From Leeuwenhoekiella sp. (GTDB taxonomy: Bacteria > Bacteroidota > Bacteroidia > Flavobacteriales > Flavobacteriaceae): a stretch of 64,000 nucleotides of DNA. The translations under genes were made by a program, and so were the position numbers. The stretch covers positions 124,001 through 188,000 of the forward strand of contig PAPI01000001.1 in the NCBI GenBank assembly GCA_002708845.1, in the 5' to 3' direction. The notes beneath the pieces were generated by a model. The model was not told where the DNA came from. It saw only the letters and a list, made by a program, of their open reading frames with translations, and searched no databases. This document shows, one piece after another, positions 51,267-60,862 of this stretch; within the stretch, counting starts at the first letter, position 1; the number at the start of each line of letters is the position of its first letter.

Positions 51267-53333
51267 ATGAATCAAGTTTTACCAATTATTGGAATTGGAT
51301 TGGGAGTTCTTTTGTTCCTAATCATCGTTTATTTCGCGATCATCGCGATGTTTTACAAAAAAGTGCATCAGGGTCAGGCACTTATACGTACCGGTTTTGG
51401 GGGTACTAAAGTGGCAACAGACAAAGGTCTGTATGTCGTTCCGGTTTTCCATAGAGTTGAAATTATGGATGTTTCAGTAAAGAAAATCCAGATTGAACGT
51501 CTCGGTGTAGAAGGCCTTATTTGTAAAGACAATATGCGCGCCGACATTAAAGTGGCATTTTTTGTTAGGGTAAACAATGATGTGGCTTACATCAAAAAAG
51601 TGGCACAAACCATAGGTGTTGCTCGTGCTTCACGCATAGAAACCCTTGAAGATCTGTTTGAAGCCAAATTTTCAGAGGCTTTAAAAACGGTGGGTAAGAA
51701 ATTTCAGTTTATTGAGTTATATGAAGCCCGACGGGAGTTTCGCGATGAAATCGTAGACATCATCGGCACCGATCTTAACGGGTATACCCTTGAAGATTGT
51801 GCGATCGACTTTTTAGAGCAAACTCCGGTGACCCATCTTAAACCCGATAATATTCTGGATGCCGAAGGGATTAAGAAAATTACAGAGCTCACTGCAGCAC
51901 AAAACGTAAAAGCCAACCTGATCAAGCGCGATGAGGAAAAAACCATTCGCAAGCAGGATGTAGAAGCTCGTGAAGCCATTTTAGAGCTTGATAAGCAACT
52001 AGCGGAAAAAGAAGAACAGCAAAAACGGGAGATTGCTAACATTAAAGCTCGTGAAGAGGCTGAAACCCTGAAAGTTGCCGAAGAAGAACGCTTAAAGTCG
52101 GAGACTGCGCGTATCGCTACTCAGGAAAAAGTTAAGGTGGCCGAAGAAAACATGGAGCGTCAGATTATCGTAGCTGCTAAAAACAAGATGCGTACCGATG
52201 TAGTAGAAACCGAGCGTGTTGAAAAAGACCGTTTGCTTGAAGCTACTGAACGAGAGCGTGTAGTTACCCTTGCTCAGATCGAGAAAGAAAAAGTAGTTGA
52301 GGTTGAGAAGAAAAATATTCAGGATGTGATTCGTGACCGTGTAATGCTCGAAAAAGGCGTGGTAGAAGAGCAGGAGAGTATGAAAGACATTCAGGCCTTT
52401 AAGACTGCAGACCGGGAGAAGCAGGTTAAAATTACGATTGCCGAAGCTAATGCTCAGGAAGATCTGATTAAAACCATTAAGGCTGCAGAAGCACAAAAAG
52501 AAGCAGCAAAGCAGAAAGCCGAAGAAATCAATATCGAAGCGCTTGCTCATAAGGAAGCTTCAGAAAAAGAAGCTCAGGCGCGTAAGATATTAGCCGAAGC
52601 ACAAGCTAAAGAAGAAGCAACTGTGGGTATGTCTGAAGCTCAGGTTATGCACGCTAAGGCAGATGCTAACGAGCGTCAGGGAATTGTTGAAGCTTCAATT
52701 ATCGAGAAGAAAATGAAAGCTGAAGCTGCCGGTATGGAAGCTAAAGCCGATGCAAAACGTAAAGACGGTCTTGCAGAAGCAGCGGTGATCAAAGAGAAAG
52801 CGATGGCCGATGCCGCTGGTATTGAGGAGAAAGCCAATGCGATGAAGAAACTGGATGGTGTAGGTAAAGAACACGAAGAGTTCAAACTACGTCTGGATAA
52901 AGAACTTCAGGTAGATTTAGCGCACATCAACATTCAGAAAGATATTGCCGATGCTCAGGCGATGGTTATAGGAGATGCGCTTAAAGCTGCCAAGATTGAT
53001 ATCGTCGGTGGTGAGACCATGTTCTTTGATCAAATTATTGGTCAGATTACCAGAGCCAAAGGATATGATCGTCTGGTTGCAAATAGCACCAATATTCAGG
53101 ATGTGAAAAATGCGATTCTGGGCAGTGATGATGTTAAAGGCAATCTGCTTGAAAAAGTGAAGGAATTTGCAGATAAATACGGTGTTTCTTCAGAGGACAT
53201 TAAGAACCTGACCATTGCTAACCTGTTGATGCATCTCAAAGAGCAATCTCACGATAGCGAAGAACAGACCTTGTTCAGCAATTTGTTCAACCTGGCCAAA
53301 GGCCTGGGTATTGACAGCAAGAAGTTGAAGTAA
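51267..53333 (+). CDS. Flotillin family protein (YqiK type)
   Basis: Membrane-scaffold protein of lipid microdomains. The N-terminal membrane segment is residues 6-28 (IIGIGLGVLLFLIIVYFAII, part). An SPFH/band-7 domain spans about 35-215, with HQGQALIRTGFGGTKVATDKG and VKKIQIERLGVEGLICKDN in part. Residues about 220-560 are a long Ala/Glu/Lys coiled coil with repeated AEA, KAE and EEQ patterns, the flotillin repeat region. The C-terminal 120 residues end with HDSEEQTLFSNLFNLAKGLG. Length 688 fits YqiK-type flotillins. Overlapping context with a YqiJ-like protein and PspA strengthens the call. The encoding DNA itself is repetitive. Confidence 0.93.
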   Translation: MNQVLPIIGIGLGVLLFLIIVYFAIIAMFYKKVHQGQALIRTGFGGTKVATDKGLYVVPVFHRVEIMDVSVKKIQIERLGVEGLICKDNMRADIKVAFFVRVNNDVAYIKKVAQTIGVARASRIETLEDLFEAKFSEALKTVGKKFQFIELYEARREFRDEIVDIIGTDLNGYTLEDCAIDFLEQTPVTHLKPDNILDAEGIKKITELTAAQNVKANLIKRDEEKTIRKQDVEAREAILELDKQLAEKEEQQKREIANIKAREEAETLKVAEEERLKSETARIATQEKVKVAEENMERQIIVAAKNKMRTDVVETERVEKDRLLEATERERVVTLAQIEKEKVVEVEKKNIQDVIRDRVMLEKGVVEEQESMKDIQAFKTADREKQVKITIAEANAQEDLIKTIKAAEAQKEAAKQKAEEINIEALAHKEASEKEAQARKILAEAQAKEEATVGMSEAQVMHAKADANERQGIVEASIIEKKMKAEAAGMEAKADAKRKDGLAEAAVIKEKAMADAAGIEEKANAMKKLDGVGKEHEEFKLRLDKELQVDLAHINIQKDIADAQAMVIGDALKAAKIDIVGGETMFFDQIIGQITRAKGYDRLVANSTNIQDVKNAILGSDDVKGNLLEKVKEFADKYGVSSEDIKNLTIANLLMHLKEQSHDSEEQTLFSNLFNLAKGLGIDSKKLK

Positions 53334-53345
53334 TAAGCTTGTTTA

Positions 53346-53385
53346 GAATTAGCTTCCTTTTGGAACATGCAAAAGGAAGCAATTC
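53346..53385 (+). promoter_or_regulatory. Strong intercistronic hairpin between flotillin and ATPase genes
   Basis: GAATT-A-GCTTCCTTTT, a 9-base loop, AAAAGGAAGC-A-ATTC: ten perfect pairs plus four outer pairs. No T-run follows (TTAATATACC), so partial termination, mRNA processing or stabilisation of the upstream messenger is likelier than full termination. Confidence 0.6.
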
Positions 53386-53476
53386 TTAATATACCTTTTC
53401 GATTGATTATTTCGATCTGATTTGTCGTTCAGATTATCCAACTGCTTTAATCGCATTATTTTTCAGACCACATTCC

Positions 53477-56400
53477 ATGGCACTAGAGTCACAAAAAAAA
53501 TCTACAGATACTAAAGAAGCCTCCACACAGGATGCTCTTGATGGCGGAACCTACGCGATCATTCGCGGCCGTTTGCAAAAGCAAAAAGAGGAGCTTCAGC
53601 AAAAACTTTCCGCTTTAAACGAATCCCGGAAAACGGTTTTTGGTTCATTGGAAACCAAATTGATAGCCAATGACCGTATCAATACCGAAAACAATTGTAT
53701 TGCACGAGATATCGTTTCGCTGGGTGACACCTGTATTTTTGGGTATAATGTACATTTTGGGCTGCGCACAGAAATCAAACTTTCAGATGTTTTCAGTATG
53801 TATACCTTTACTGAAAATCGGTTTGAACCCATACCTCTTGATCTGCTTGATGATGCTACCTTTAAGACCGACTTTTCCAACCTTTATAAATATTACCGCA
53901 ATACAATCTTTTCGCGCTTTACGATTATAGGCAACTATTTGCATATGGTTTTTCAGCTTAGCGAAAGCGTAAGCGATATCAAAACTTTTAAGTGGCTGAT
54001 TAAGGAAAATAAGCTAGAGTATGTAGATAACCGGAGCGATCACGAATACCGTTTTCCTCCGCAGCACGAGTTTAAATGGCAGGAAGTTACGCGCGATATG
54101 CACCGCTATGGTGTGCACTCCCATGTTTCGATTTTAGACCGTGTTTTTGTAGAAACCATAGGAGGTGATCTTACCATAAAGATTGAAGACAATACCGAAG
54201 ACGGCAAGGGCATCTTCTCAGAACCAGTAGAACAAACTGATCAGACGCTTGACGATGGGCAGTACCGCTTCGCAAATTTGGGCAATCTTATCGCAATAGA
54301 AATCAAACCCTTTCAGGAAGCATCACGTTATTTTGTTTACAATCACAAGATTAAAGACGTCCATAAAATTCAAAGTATCGGTGTGGCTGCAGTTTTGCTT
54401 CCCGATGATCAGGGAATCATTTTTCCTGATGGGTACTATCTGCAAACCGGGGAATATAAAGTATTTGATGACGGACTTATCAATCTGAAATTTCAGCAGA
54501 AAATAAGTTCGCCTAATGGAGAAGATTTTATGTACATCTTCTACGAGCCCGGCAAAGGTTTGTACAAACTGATGTCGTATAACATCATCAGTCAGGAGAT
54601 TAAAACGCCTATAGTTTGCAGTGGTTTTACCCTTTTGGAAAACGGTGAACTCTGCTATTTTACTGCTGAAGAAAACCAGACCAAGCACCACGTGGTTCAG
54701 ATTTGGCAAACACCTTTCCTTAAAGGTGATTATATGCCGTCGCAACATACCGATACGCTGCTTTACAAAATAGGGAACAAGGACATTGTTAAGGCGATGG
54801 CCGAATCTCAGGCGCTGATTACGTTGCTCAACAAAGAGGATAACTATGATGGTCTTTACTCAGATATCGCCAAATCTGCAAAAGATATTCAGGATGCCTA
54901 TTATTGGCTTAATGAAGATGAAACGCAGCGCTTAGATCTTCCGCTTCGCGAAATTAATAAAGCGGCAAATGCTGCGATTGACGAGTTTGAGAAAGTTACC
55001 GAACTGCGCCGGCACGCCGCACAGCAAACTCAGGAAATACGCAAGGAAGCCGAAGCTTTATTTGGAAAGATCAAGAGTACTTCTTTTAAATCAATTAACG
55101 AGTTTGTTGCTTTACTAACCCAGTTGCGTAGTTTACGCGGAAAAGTGATTAGTCTGCGAGAAGTGCGTTATGTTGACCTTGATTTTCTCAATACGCTTGA
55201 AACAGAAATAGGGGAGCAAACGCAGAAAATATCGCGTCGTTGCGTTCAGTTTTTACTCGATGATAAAGCCCTGCAGCCGTATCACGATCAGGTTGCCGAA
55301 AAGCAACAGAAGCTTGATTCGGTTAAAAAAGTGATAGAGGCTAAAGGCCTGGAAGAAGAGGTAAATCAGATTGCAGCAGACCTTGAATTGTTGATCGATA
55401 TTGTTACCAATCTGGAAATTGAAGACACTGCACACGCCACGCAGATCATTGATACTATTTCACTGATTTTCGCTACGATCAATCAGTTGAAGGCCGCGTT
55501 GAAGAATAAAAAGAAAAGCCTGGGAAGTGCCGAGGCTCATGCCGATTTTGCTGCTCAGTTAAAATTGATCGATCAGAGTATCATCAACTATCTGGATATT
55601 GCAAATACTCCCGAAAAGTGTGATGAGTTTCAAAATAAAATTTCGATCCAGCTTGAAGAGCTCGAAGGCAAGTTTGCAGATTTTGAAGAGTTTGTAACGC
55701 GCATCATTGAGAAGCGTGAAGAGGTCTATGCCGCTTTTGAAGCGCGTAAAAATGCTTTGGTTGAAAAACGTAATAAAAAGGCTCTTGCTCTTCAAAATGC
55801 TTCTGAGCGTATCTTGAAAGGCGTGGTAAAACGCGCGCAAAGTCTGGGTTCTGCAGACGAGATTAACGGTTATTTTGCATCAGACCTGATGATTAACAAG
55901 GTGCGGGATATTATTGATCAGCTCAACAAGCTGGATGATAGCGGGAAGGCTGAAGAACTGGAGACCGCGCTAAAAGTAGCTCGTGAAGATGCGCTGCGCA
56001 AGCTTAAAGATAAACTGGATCTGTACGAAGATGGTGAGAATGTCATCAAGCTGGGGAAACATAAATTTGGGGTTAACCGTCAGCCGCTAGACCTTACTAT
56101 TGTTTTAAAAGATGGGGTGCTGGCTTATCATTTAACAGGTACCGATTTTTACCAGCAGCTTGATAATGCTGTTTTACTCAATTCCCGTCAGATTTGGGAT
56201 CAGGAATACGTCTCTGAGAATGAAAACGTCTATCGCGCTGCTTATTTGGCTTATAAACTATTTAAGACCGAAGCTTTCGATAAGCTATATAATGCGAGTG
56301 ATGCAGAACTCTTAGAGCACGTACAGCGTGTAAGTAACTCCAATTACAGTGAGGGTTATGTTAAGGGCGTTCACGATCAGGATGCAGCACAGATTCTAAA

Positions 56401-58390
56401 AGTTTTGGTACAAAAACACAAGGATTTAGGCTTATTGATTTACAATCCGCAAATACGAGCGGGTGCGCAATATTTTTGGAACAGTCTGGAAACTGAGGTG
56501 CAGAAAAGTATCAATTTAAAGCTGAAAGCTTCCGGAGAAGTCCTGCAGTATTTTCCAAATAATCCGGAGTCCAATTTCATTCTCGATTATCTAATTACAA
56601 AACTGAATCATTTCGCGGAAATCAGCTTGCTTTTTGAGCCTGAAATGAGTGCGTCTATCGCATCTTACCTGTTTGCTGAACTTCAAAGCGACGATCTTTT
56701 TACGCAGAGCGCTGTAGCTGTTGATTTAAAGGAAGCCTTTCTTAGCGATCTGAAAAGCAGACAGGCCGATATTCGATTCAAAAATAGTTATGAAAATCAG
56801 GCAGATTATGAATCAAAAATTGCACTCATACGGCAGTGGGTGACTGCTTTTGTACGTGCAACTACTGAAGCATCGCCAATAGAACTGCAGCATATGCTTT
56901 CGTATGTTGATGAGGTCGTGTGTCTCATTCTGTTTGAAGACGATTCGGTTTCAGAGATCAATTCGATTTCTGCCTCCGAGGATATAAGCGGTTTAAAAGG
57001 TGATCATCAAAGCATTACAGAGGGTGTTTTTAAGTTTAATTACCATCAGTTTACGACAACCTTAGAGCGTTTTATCCGCGAAGATGTCGTAGCCTTCGAA
57101 GCGTTCCGCAAAGCGAAACATGACGTAACTGAGCGCCTTAAAGAAGAACTGAAACTTGAAGAATTCAAGCCGAAAGTGCTTACTTCTTTTGTACGTAACA
57201 AATTAATTGATCAGGTTTATTTTCCGCTTTTTGGAGACAATCTGGCCAAGCAATTAGGGACGGTAGGCGATACCACACGTACCGATCGCATGGGGATGCT
57301 GTTGCTCATTTCGCCTCCGGGATATGGTAAAACCACTCTGATGGAGTATATAGCAAACCGGCTTGGACTCATTTTTATGAAGATTAACGGGCCTGCAATA
57401 GGACACGAGGTTACTTCTGTAGATCCTGCAGCGGCTACCAATTCCGCTTCGCGTGAAGAACTCAAAAAACTCAATCTTGCCTTTGAAATGGGAAACAACG
57501 TGATGTTGTATCTTGATGATATTCAGCATTGCAATCCTGAGTTTTTACAAAAGTTCATTTCGCTCTCCGATGGTACCCGTAAAATTGAAGGTGTATATCG
57601 TGAGAAACCCAAAACCTATGACCTGCGCGGTAAGAAATTCTGTGTAATTATGGCGGGTAACCCGTATACGGAGAGTGGGGCAAAGTTTCAAATTCCCGAT
57701 ATGCTGGCCAACCGTGCTGATATCTATAATCTGGGTGATATCATTGGCGATACCGAAGATTTATTCAAATTGAGTTTGATTGAAAATTCGCTTACCGCAA
57801 ACCCGATTTTACAGCAATTGAGCAGCAAGAATTTTGATGATGTATACACGCTGCTTCAACGTCTGGAAACCGGAAATCAGGAGCTTCAGCTTAAAGGAAA
57901 TCATAGTACTCGTGAACTTGAAGAATATAATTCTATACTCGAGAAAGTTTTAAAAATTCGGGATACAGTGCTTAAAGTCAATGCAGCTTATATCAGGTCT
58001 GCCGCAATGGAGGATGCCTACCGCACAGAGCCACCCTTTAAATTGCAAGGCTCCTACAGGGATATGAATAAGCTAGTGGCCAAAGTGGTGCCTATAATGA
58101 ATGAAAAGGAGTTACAAACCTTATTGCTGTCCCATTACGAGAGTGAATCACAAACACTTACAGCCTCAGCTGAAGCCAATTTGTTGAAATATAAAGAATT
58201 GATCGGTTCAATCTCTGCGGAAGAGCTTGACCGCTGGGCATCAATCAAAGAGACTTTTGTGAATAATAACAAGCTCAAAGGTTTTGGCAATGCTAACGAA
58301 ATGGCACAGGTTTTAGCCCAAATGATGCAATTTTCAGAAAATCTGGAGGGAATAAAACACGTGCTGGAACACGGGATTAAAAAGATGTAA
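53477..58390 (+). CDS. Giant AAA+ ATPase ('DNA repair ATPase'-type) with long coiled-coil region
   Basis: A 1637-residue cytoplasmic protein. The N-terminal 100 residues are coiled-coil-like and then beta-rich (residues about 80-440, many short strands like KTFKWLIKENKLEYVDN), suggesting a propeller. Residues about 470-860 are helical with repeated Lys/Glu/Ala heptads. The C-terminal third has a MoxR-like AAA+ core: Walker A SPPGYGKTT (1279-1287), Walker B YLDDIQH (Asp1347, Asp1348), sensor-1 AGNP (Asn1395), and arginine-finger region NRAD (1412-1415). No membrane helix. Database entries for such proteins are often named DNA repair ATPase without evidence. Its place in the PspA-flotillin operon suggests instead a remodelling motor. 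A short hairpin-containing gap separates it from the flotillin gene. Confidence 0.88.
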   Translation: MALESQKKSTDTKEASTQDALDGGTYAIIRGRLQKQKEELQQKLSALNESRKTVFGSLETKLIANDRINTENNCIARDIVSLGDTCIFGYNVHFGLRTEIKLSDVFSMYTFTENRFEPIPLDLLDDATFKTDFSNLYKYYRNTIFSRFTIIGNYLHMVFQLSESVSDIKTFKWLIKENKLEYVDNRSDHEYRFPPQHEFKWQEVTRDMHRYGVHSHVSILDRVFVETIGGDLTIKIEDNTEDGKGIFSEPVEQTDQTLDDGQYRFANLGNLIAIEIKPFQEASRYFVYNHKIKDVHKIQSIGVAAVLLPDDQGIIFPDGYYLQTGEYKVFDDGLINLKFQQKISSPNGEDFMYIFYEPGKGLYKLMSYNIISQEIKTPIVCSGFTLLENGELCYFTAEENQTKHHVVQIWQTPFLKGDYMPSQHTDTLLYKIGNKDIVKAMAESQALITLLNKEDNYDGLYSDIAKSAKDIQDAYYWLNEDETQRLDLPLREINKAANAAIDEFEKVTELRRHAAQQTQEIRKEAEALFGKIKSTSFKSINEFVALLTQLRSLRGKVISLREVRYVDLDFLNTLETEIGEQTQKISRRCVQFLLDDKALQPYHDQVAEKQQKLDSVKKVIEAKGLEEEVNQIAADLELLIDIVTNLEIEDTAHATQIIDTISLIFATINQLKAALKNKKKSLGSAEAHADFAAQLKLIDQSIINYLDIANTPEKCDEFQNKISIQLEELEGKFADFEEFVTRIIEKREEVYAAFEARKNALVEKRNKKALALQNASERILKGVVKRAQSLGSADEINGYFASDLMINKVRDIIDQLNKLDDSGKAEELETALKVAREDALRKLKDKLDLYEDGENVIKLGKHKFGVNRQPLDLTIVLKDGVLAYHLTGTDFYQQLDNAVLLNSRQIWDQEYVSENENVYRAAYLAYKLFKTEAFDKLYNASDAELLEHVQRVSNSNYSEGYVKGVHDQDAAQILKVLVQKHKDLGLLIYNPQIRAGAQYFWNSLETEVQKSINLKLKASGEVLQYFPNNPESNFILDYLITKLNHFAEISLLFEPEMSASIASYLFAELQSDDLFTQSAVAVDLKEAFLSDLKSRQADIRFKNSYENQADYESKIALIRQWVTAFVRATTEASPIELQHMLSYVDEVVCLILFEDDSVSEINSISASEDISGLKGDHQSITEGVFKFNYHQFTTTLERFIREDVVAFEAFRKAKHDVTERLKEELKLEEFKPKVLTSFVRNKLIDQVYFPLFGDNLAKQLGTVGDTTRTDRMGMLLLISPPGYGKTTLMEYIANRLGLIFMKINGPAIGHEVTSVDPAAATNSASREELKKLNLAFEMGNNVMLYLDDIQHCNPEFLQKFISLSDGTRKIEGVYREKPKTYDLRGKKFCVIMAGNPYTESGAKFQIPDMLANRADIYNLGDIIGDTEDLFKLSLIENSLTANPILQQLSSKNFDDVYTLLQRLETGNQELQLKGNHSTRELEEYNSILEKVLKIRDTVLKVNAAYIRSAAMEDAYRTEPPFKLQGSYRDMNKLVAKVVPIMNEKELQTLLLSHYESESQTLTASAEANLLKYKELIGSISAEELDRWASIKETFVNNNKLKGFGNANEMAQVLAQMMQFSENLEGIKHVLEHGIKKM

Positions 58391-58531
58391 CTACGATTTT
58401 TTAGCCTTCAACTTTTTATAGTGGTGCTTTAAGCTGTCTTTGTTTTTATCAGCATATCTCACAGCATAATAACCTATTTGCATAGCGGTTGTAAAAAGAA
58501 AAAAACGTTTAATGAGTTTGTGGCCTTTCAT
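58391..58531 (-). CDS. Small basic protein, 46 residues, opposite strand
   Basis: A complete ORF on the minus strand from ATG at 58531 to TAG ending at 58391, its stop abutting the ATPase stop. It starts MKGHKLIKRFFLFTTAM and continues with QIGYYAVRYADKNKDSLKHH, ending in KKLKAKKS. The first half is an amphipathic/hydrophobic helix between Lys-rich ends, so it could lie on a membrane. It resembles small flavobacterial proteins I cannot name. An AT-rich leader precedes the ATG. Codon use looks ordinary for this genome. No conserved neighbour role can be stated. Coding is likely but not proven at this length. Confidence 0.55.
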   Translation of the reverse strand: MKGHKLIKRFFLFTTAMQIGYYAVRYADKNKDSLKHHYKKLKAKKS

Positions 58532-58660
58532 AGTATTTATTTTTAGTTGAATCAATATTAAGGGTTTAGAATTAGTCTTTAGGTTAAAGAAAGGCCAAGT
58601 TTTGAAATCGTATTTAATTATGTATTTTGTTCACTTTGTCTACTACATTCCAATTTTTGT

Positions 58661-60265
58661 ATGAAACACTTCTACTTTTCTTTAATATTTATTTCTTTTC
58701 TAAGTTTATCCTGTACTTCCGAAAACCCAGTGATTGAGGAGACTTTAGAGCAGGAAACAAATGATTTGGACCCTCCTGTAATAAGCGCTAAGAGTTTTGA
58801 AATCATTAGCGGCCTAAAAATTTATGATGAGACACTTTTAGAATTAGATATTCAGGATGAGGGTTCTGGGATAGCTAGAGTAGAAGTGCTGATAGATGAA
58901 GAAAAAGTTTACGAAACTGATGCGTTAACTAACATAAAATATTTGCTAAAACCCGAAGAATTAGCCGTAGGTAAACACAAATTGGCACTTCAGGCTTTTG
59001 ACGTCAATGAAAATAAAGCTAAAGAGGAAGTAGATTTTGAAGTAATTAGAAGGTTTGTTAGTCTAGAGTTTCCGGATTATTTTACACGTGAGGGTACAGA
59101 CGAAGTATATATTTTACTATCTGATTCTGAGGGAAATTTATTATCCCAATTTCGGCATAATGATATAGCGGAAACTATAGATATAACTCTGGAACGTAAC
59201 ATCACAGAAAACGAAGAATTTATGTTGACTTTTGTTGAGGTCTTTGATGAGTCTCTCTATGATTTTACAGTTTATGCTAACCTGTCTGTCAGTACTTTGG
59301 GAAAGAAAATAACTTTTACAAAGCGTTCACTTCCATTTAATTATCCCAAGTTTTTTGACTTTGAAGTACCTTTTTACAATCCTGATTTTTACTTAAGAGC
59401 ATCCGGAGATGACTACAGTGCTGTTTTTGTTCATAATAAGTTTTCAGGACATCAAACCCAGACCTTACCTAATGGTGAAGAGGGAGCCGAACAGCTTTTT
59501 GTTCAATATCACAATACTAAAGCCCTTGATTCATACAGGTATGGTTATTTTGAGAATTTTCACGAAAAGACAGGACTACTGGAGGAAGATTTAAAAAAAG
59601 ATGTTACCCACGGTAGATATCGCATTAAAAATAACCGGGCGACACCGGCATTAATTTTATGGGGCTTTGAAGATTCTGAACATTTCAATAGATTCAGTGG
59701 ACATATGGTTTATACCAATTACTCAACTCCTCGCCTTATTGATGATGATACATTTTTCTATTCTTATCCTACAGATCTCTTTTCACATTATCTATATGAT
59801 ATCAAGCTAAGTAATTTTAATAAAACAGGGCTGGGTAAACCTGAGATTGTTGAAGTTCCGCAAGAACAAGTCAATTATAATCTTAGTTCCCCTACATCAA
59901 TGAATTTTTTTGGGATCGATGAGTATGAATTGGGGCGCCTACGTATTTCCGTCGATGGAAGCAATCCCAGCCATATGAATTTTGTTTTTGACGGAACAAG
60001 CACTCAGGTTATTGTGCCAAAATTGCCCTCAGACATTATTCCTGAACGAATAGCGAGTGCATTTAATTCGGGTAATTTCAATATCCTTCAAGGGGCTGCC
60101 GAAGATAACGAGACATTTGATACCTATAAAGATTATATCAAGAATGTTTTTGTTACTTCTAAACCTTTCCTTCTTTCAAGCCCTTCTCGTAAGCGTATTT
60201 TTAAGTCTTCAATAAGTCATCAATTATTACCAATTCGGGAATTCCCTTATAATTTTAGTTTATAA
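58661..60265 (+). CDS. Uncharacterised lipoprotein with Ig-like N-terminal region
   Basis: Exported lipoprotein: a signal peptide of about 17 residues with lipobox ending LSLSC and a Cys at residue 18, followed by a Glu-rich linker. About residues 38-130 form an Ig-like segment (LLELDIQDEGSGIARVEVLID, part) of the kind that scores free-energy-like 'Y-x-D-x-G-S-G' bacterial adhesion modules. The remaining 400 residues show beta-strand patterns without a motif I know. It is AT-rich. The stop is 8 bases before the GyrI-like gene on the same strand, so the two may be one transcript. Outer-membrane surface display is possible but not provable. Confidence 0.65.
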   Translation: MKHFYFSLIFISFLSLSCTSENPVIEETLEQETNDLDPPVISAKSFEIISGLKIYDETLLELDIQDEGSGIARVEVLIDEEKVYETDALTNIKYLLKPEELAVGKHKLALQAFDVNENKAKEEVDFEVIRRFVSLEFPDYFTREGTDEVYILLSDSEGNLLSQFRHNDIAETIDITLERNITENEEFMLTFVEVFDESLYDFTVYANLSVSTLGKKITFTKRSLPFNYPKFFDFEVPFYNPDFYLRASGDDYSAVFVHNKFSGHQTQTLPNGEEGAEQLFVQYHNTKALDSYRYGYFENFHEKTGLLEEDLKKDVTHGRYRIKNNRATPALILWGFEDSEHFNRFSGHMVYTNYSTPRLIDDDTFFYSYPTDLFSHYLYDIKLSNFNKTGLGKPEIVEVPQEQVNYNLSSPTSMNFFGIDEYELGRLRISVDGSNPSHMNFVFDGTSTQVIVPKLPSDIIPERIASAFNSGNFNILQGAAEDNETFDTYKDYIKNVFVTSKPFLLSSPSRKRIFKSSISHQLLPIREFPYNFSL

Positions 60266-60273
60266 TATTAAAT

Positions 60274-60783
60274 ATGGATAATTGTGATAATATATTAGAG
60301 CCTCAAATTCTCGAAATTGAGCCACGGAAACTTATAGGCAAATGTGTTACTACCACGCTTTCCTTTGATGACACCGCTGCCCTGTGGAAGGATTTTATGA
60401 GTAGACACAAGGAAATAATTAACCGTGTAGACTCCGGGTTTTATTCGATGCAGGTCTACCCATTTGGTTTTAAAGTGGAAGATTTTACCCGGGAGACTGA
60501 GTTTGAGCGCTGGGCAGCTGTGGAGGTTGAAAATTTTAATATGGTACCTGAAGGAATGCAAACCAAAATTCTGGCCGGTGGACTATACGCAGTTTTTACG
60601 CACGTGGGGCCGGTTAAACAATTTGTAGAAACTTCAAATTACATCTATGGGACCTGGCTTCCGAAATCTGATTACCGGCTTGATGATCGTGCGCATTTTG
60701 AACGTCTTGGTGACAAATACTACGGTCCTGAACATCCGGAATCTGAAGAGGAAATATGGCTTCCTGTTGAGCTTAAGGATTAA
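60274..60783 (+). CDS. GyrI-like small-molecule-binding domain protein
   Basis: A 169-residue single-domain protein of the SOUL/GyrI-like superfamily, the ligand-binding half of some AraC and BmrR regulators, without a DNA-binding part. Family pattern: KLIGKCVTTTLSFDDTAALW in the first strand-helix, FKVEDFTRETEFERWAAVEV in the middle and LAGGLYAVFTHVGPVKQF with the conserved Gly-xx-Ala-xxx-HxGP motif near residue 110. The acidic Glu in WAAVEV fits the ligand-pocket position. No signal peptide. It could bind a drug or small metabolite, act as gyrase inhibitor-like protein or be a stress protein. It follows the lipoprotein gene by 8 bases. Confidence 0.8.
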   Translation: MDNCDNILEPQILEIEPRKLIGKCVTTTLSFDDTAALWKDFMSRHKEIINRVDSGFYSMQVYPFGFKVEDFTRETEFERWAAVEVENFNMVPEGMQTKILAGGLYAVFTHVGPVKQFVETSNYIYGTWLPKSDYRLDDRAHFERLGDKYYGPEHPESEEEIWLPVELKD

Positions 60784-60862
60784 GACTCATTGAGCTGCTT
60801 TAAAGATTGAACCACTTTGTTTTTCCTTCTGCACGCAACATTTATAATTCCGAAATTAACTT

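Noticed and set aside
52092-52550. 152-codon minus-strand ORF within the flotillin gene
   Set aside because: Phe/Leu-rich complement of the Glu/Lys coiled-coil codons, not a membrane protein.
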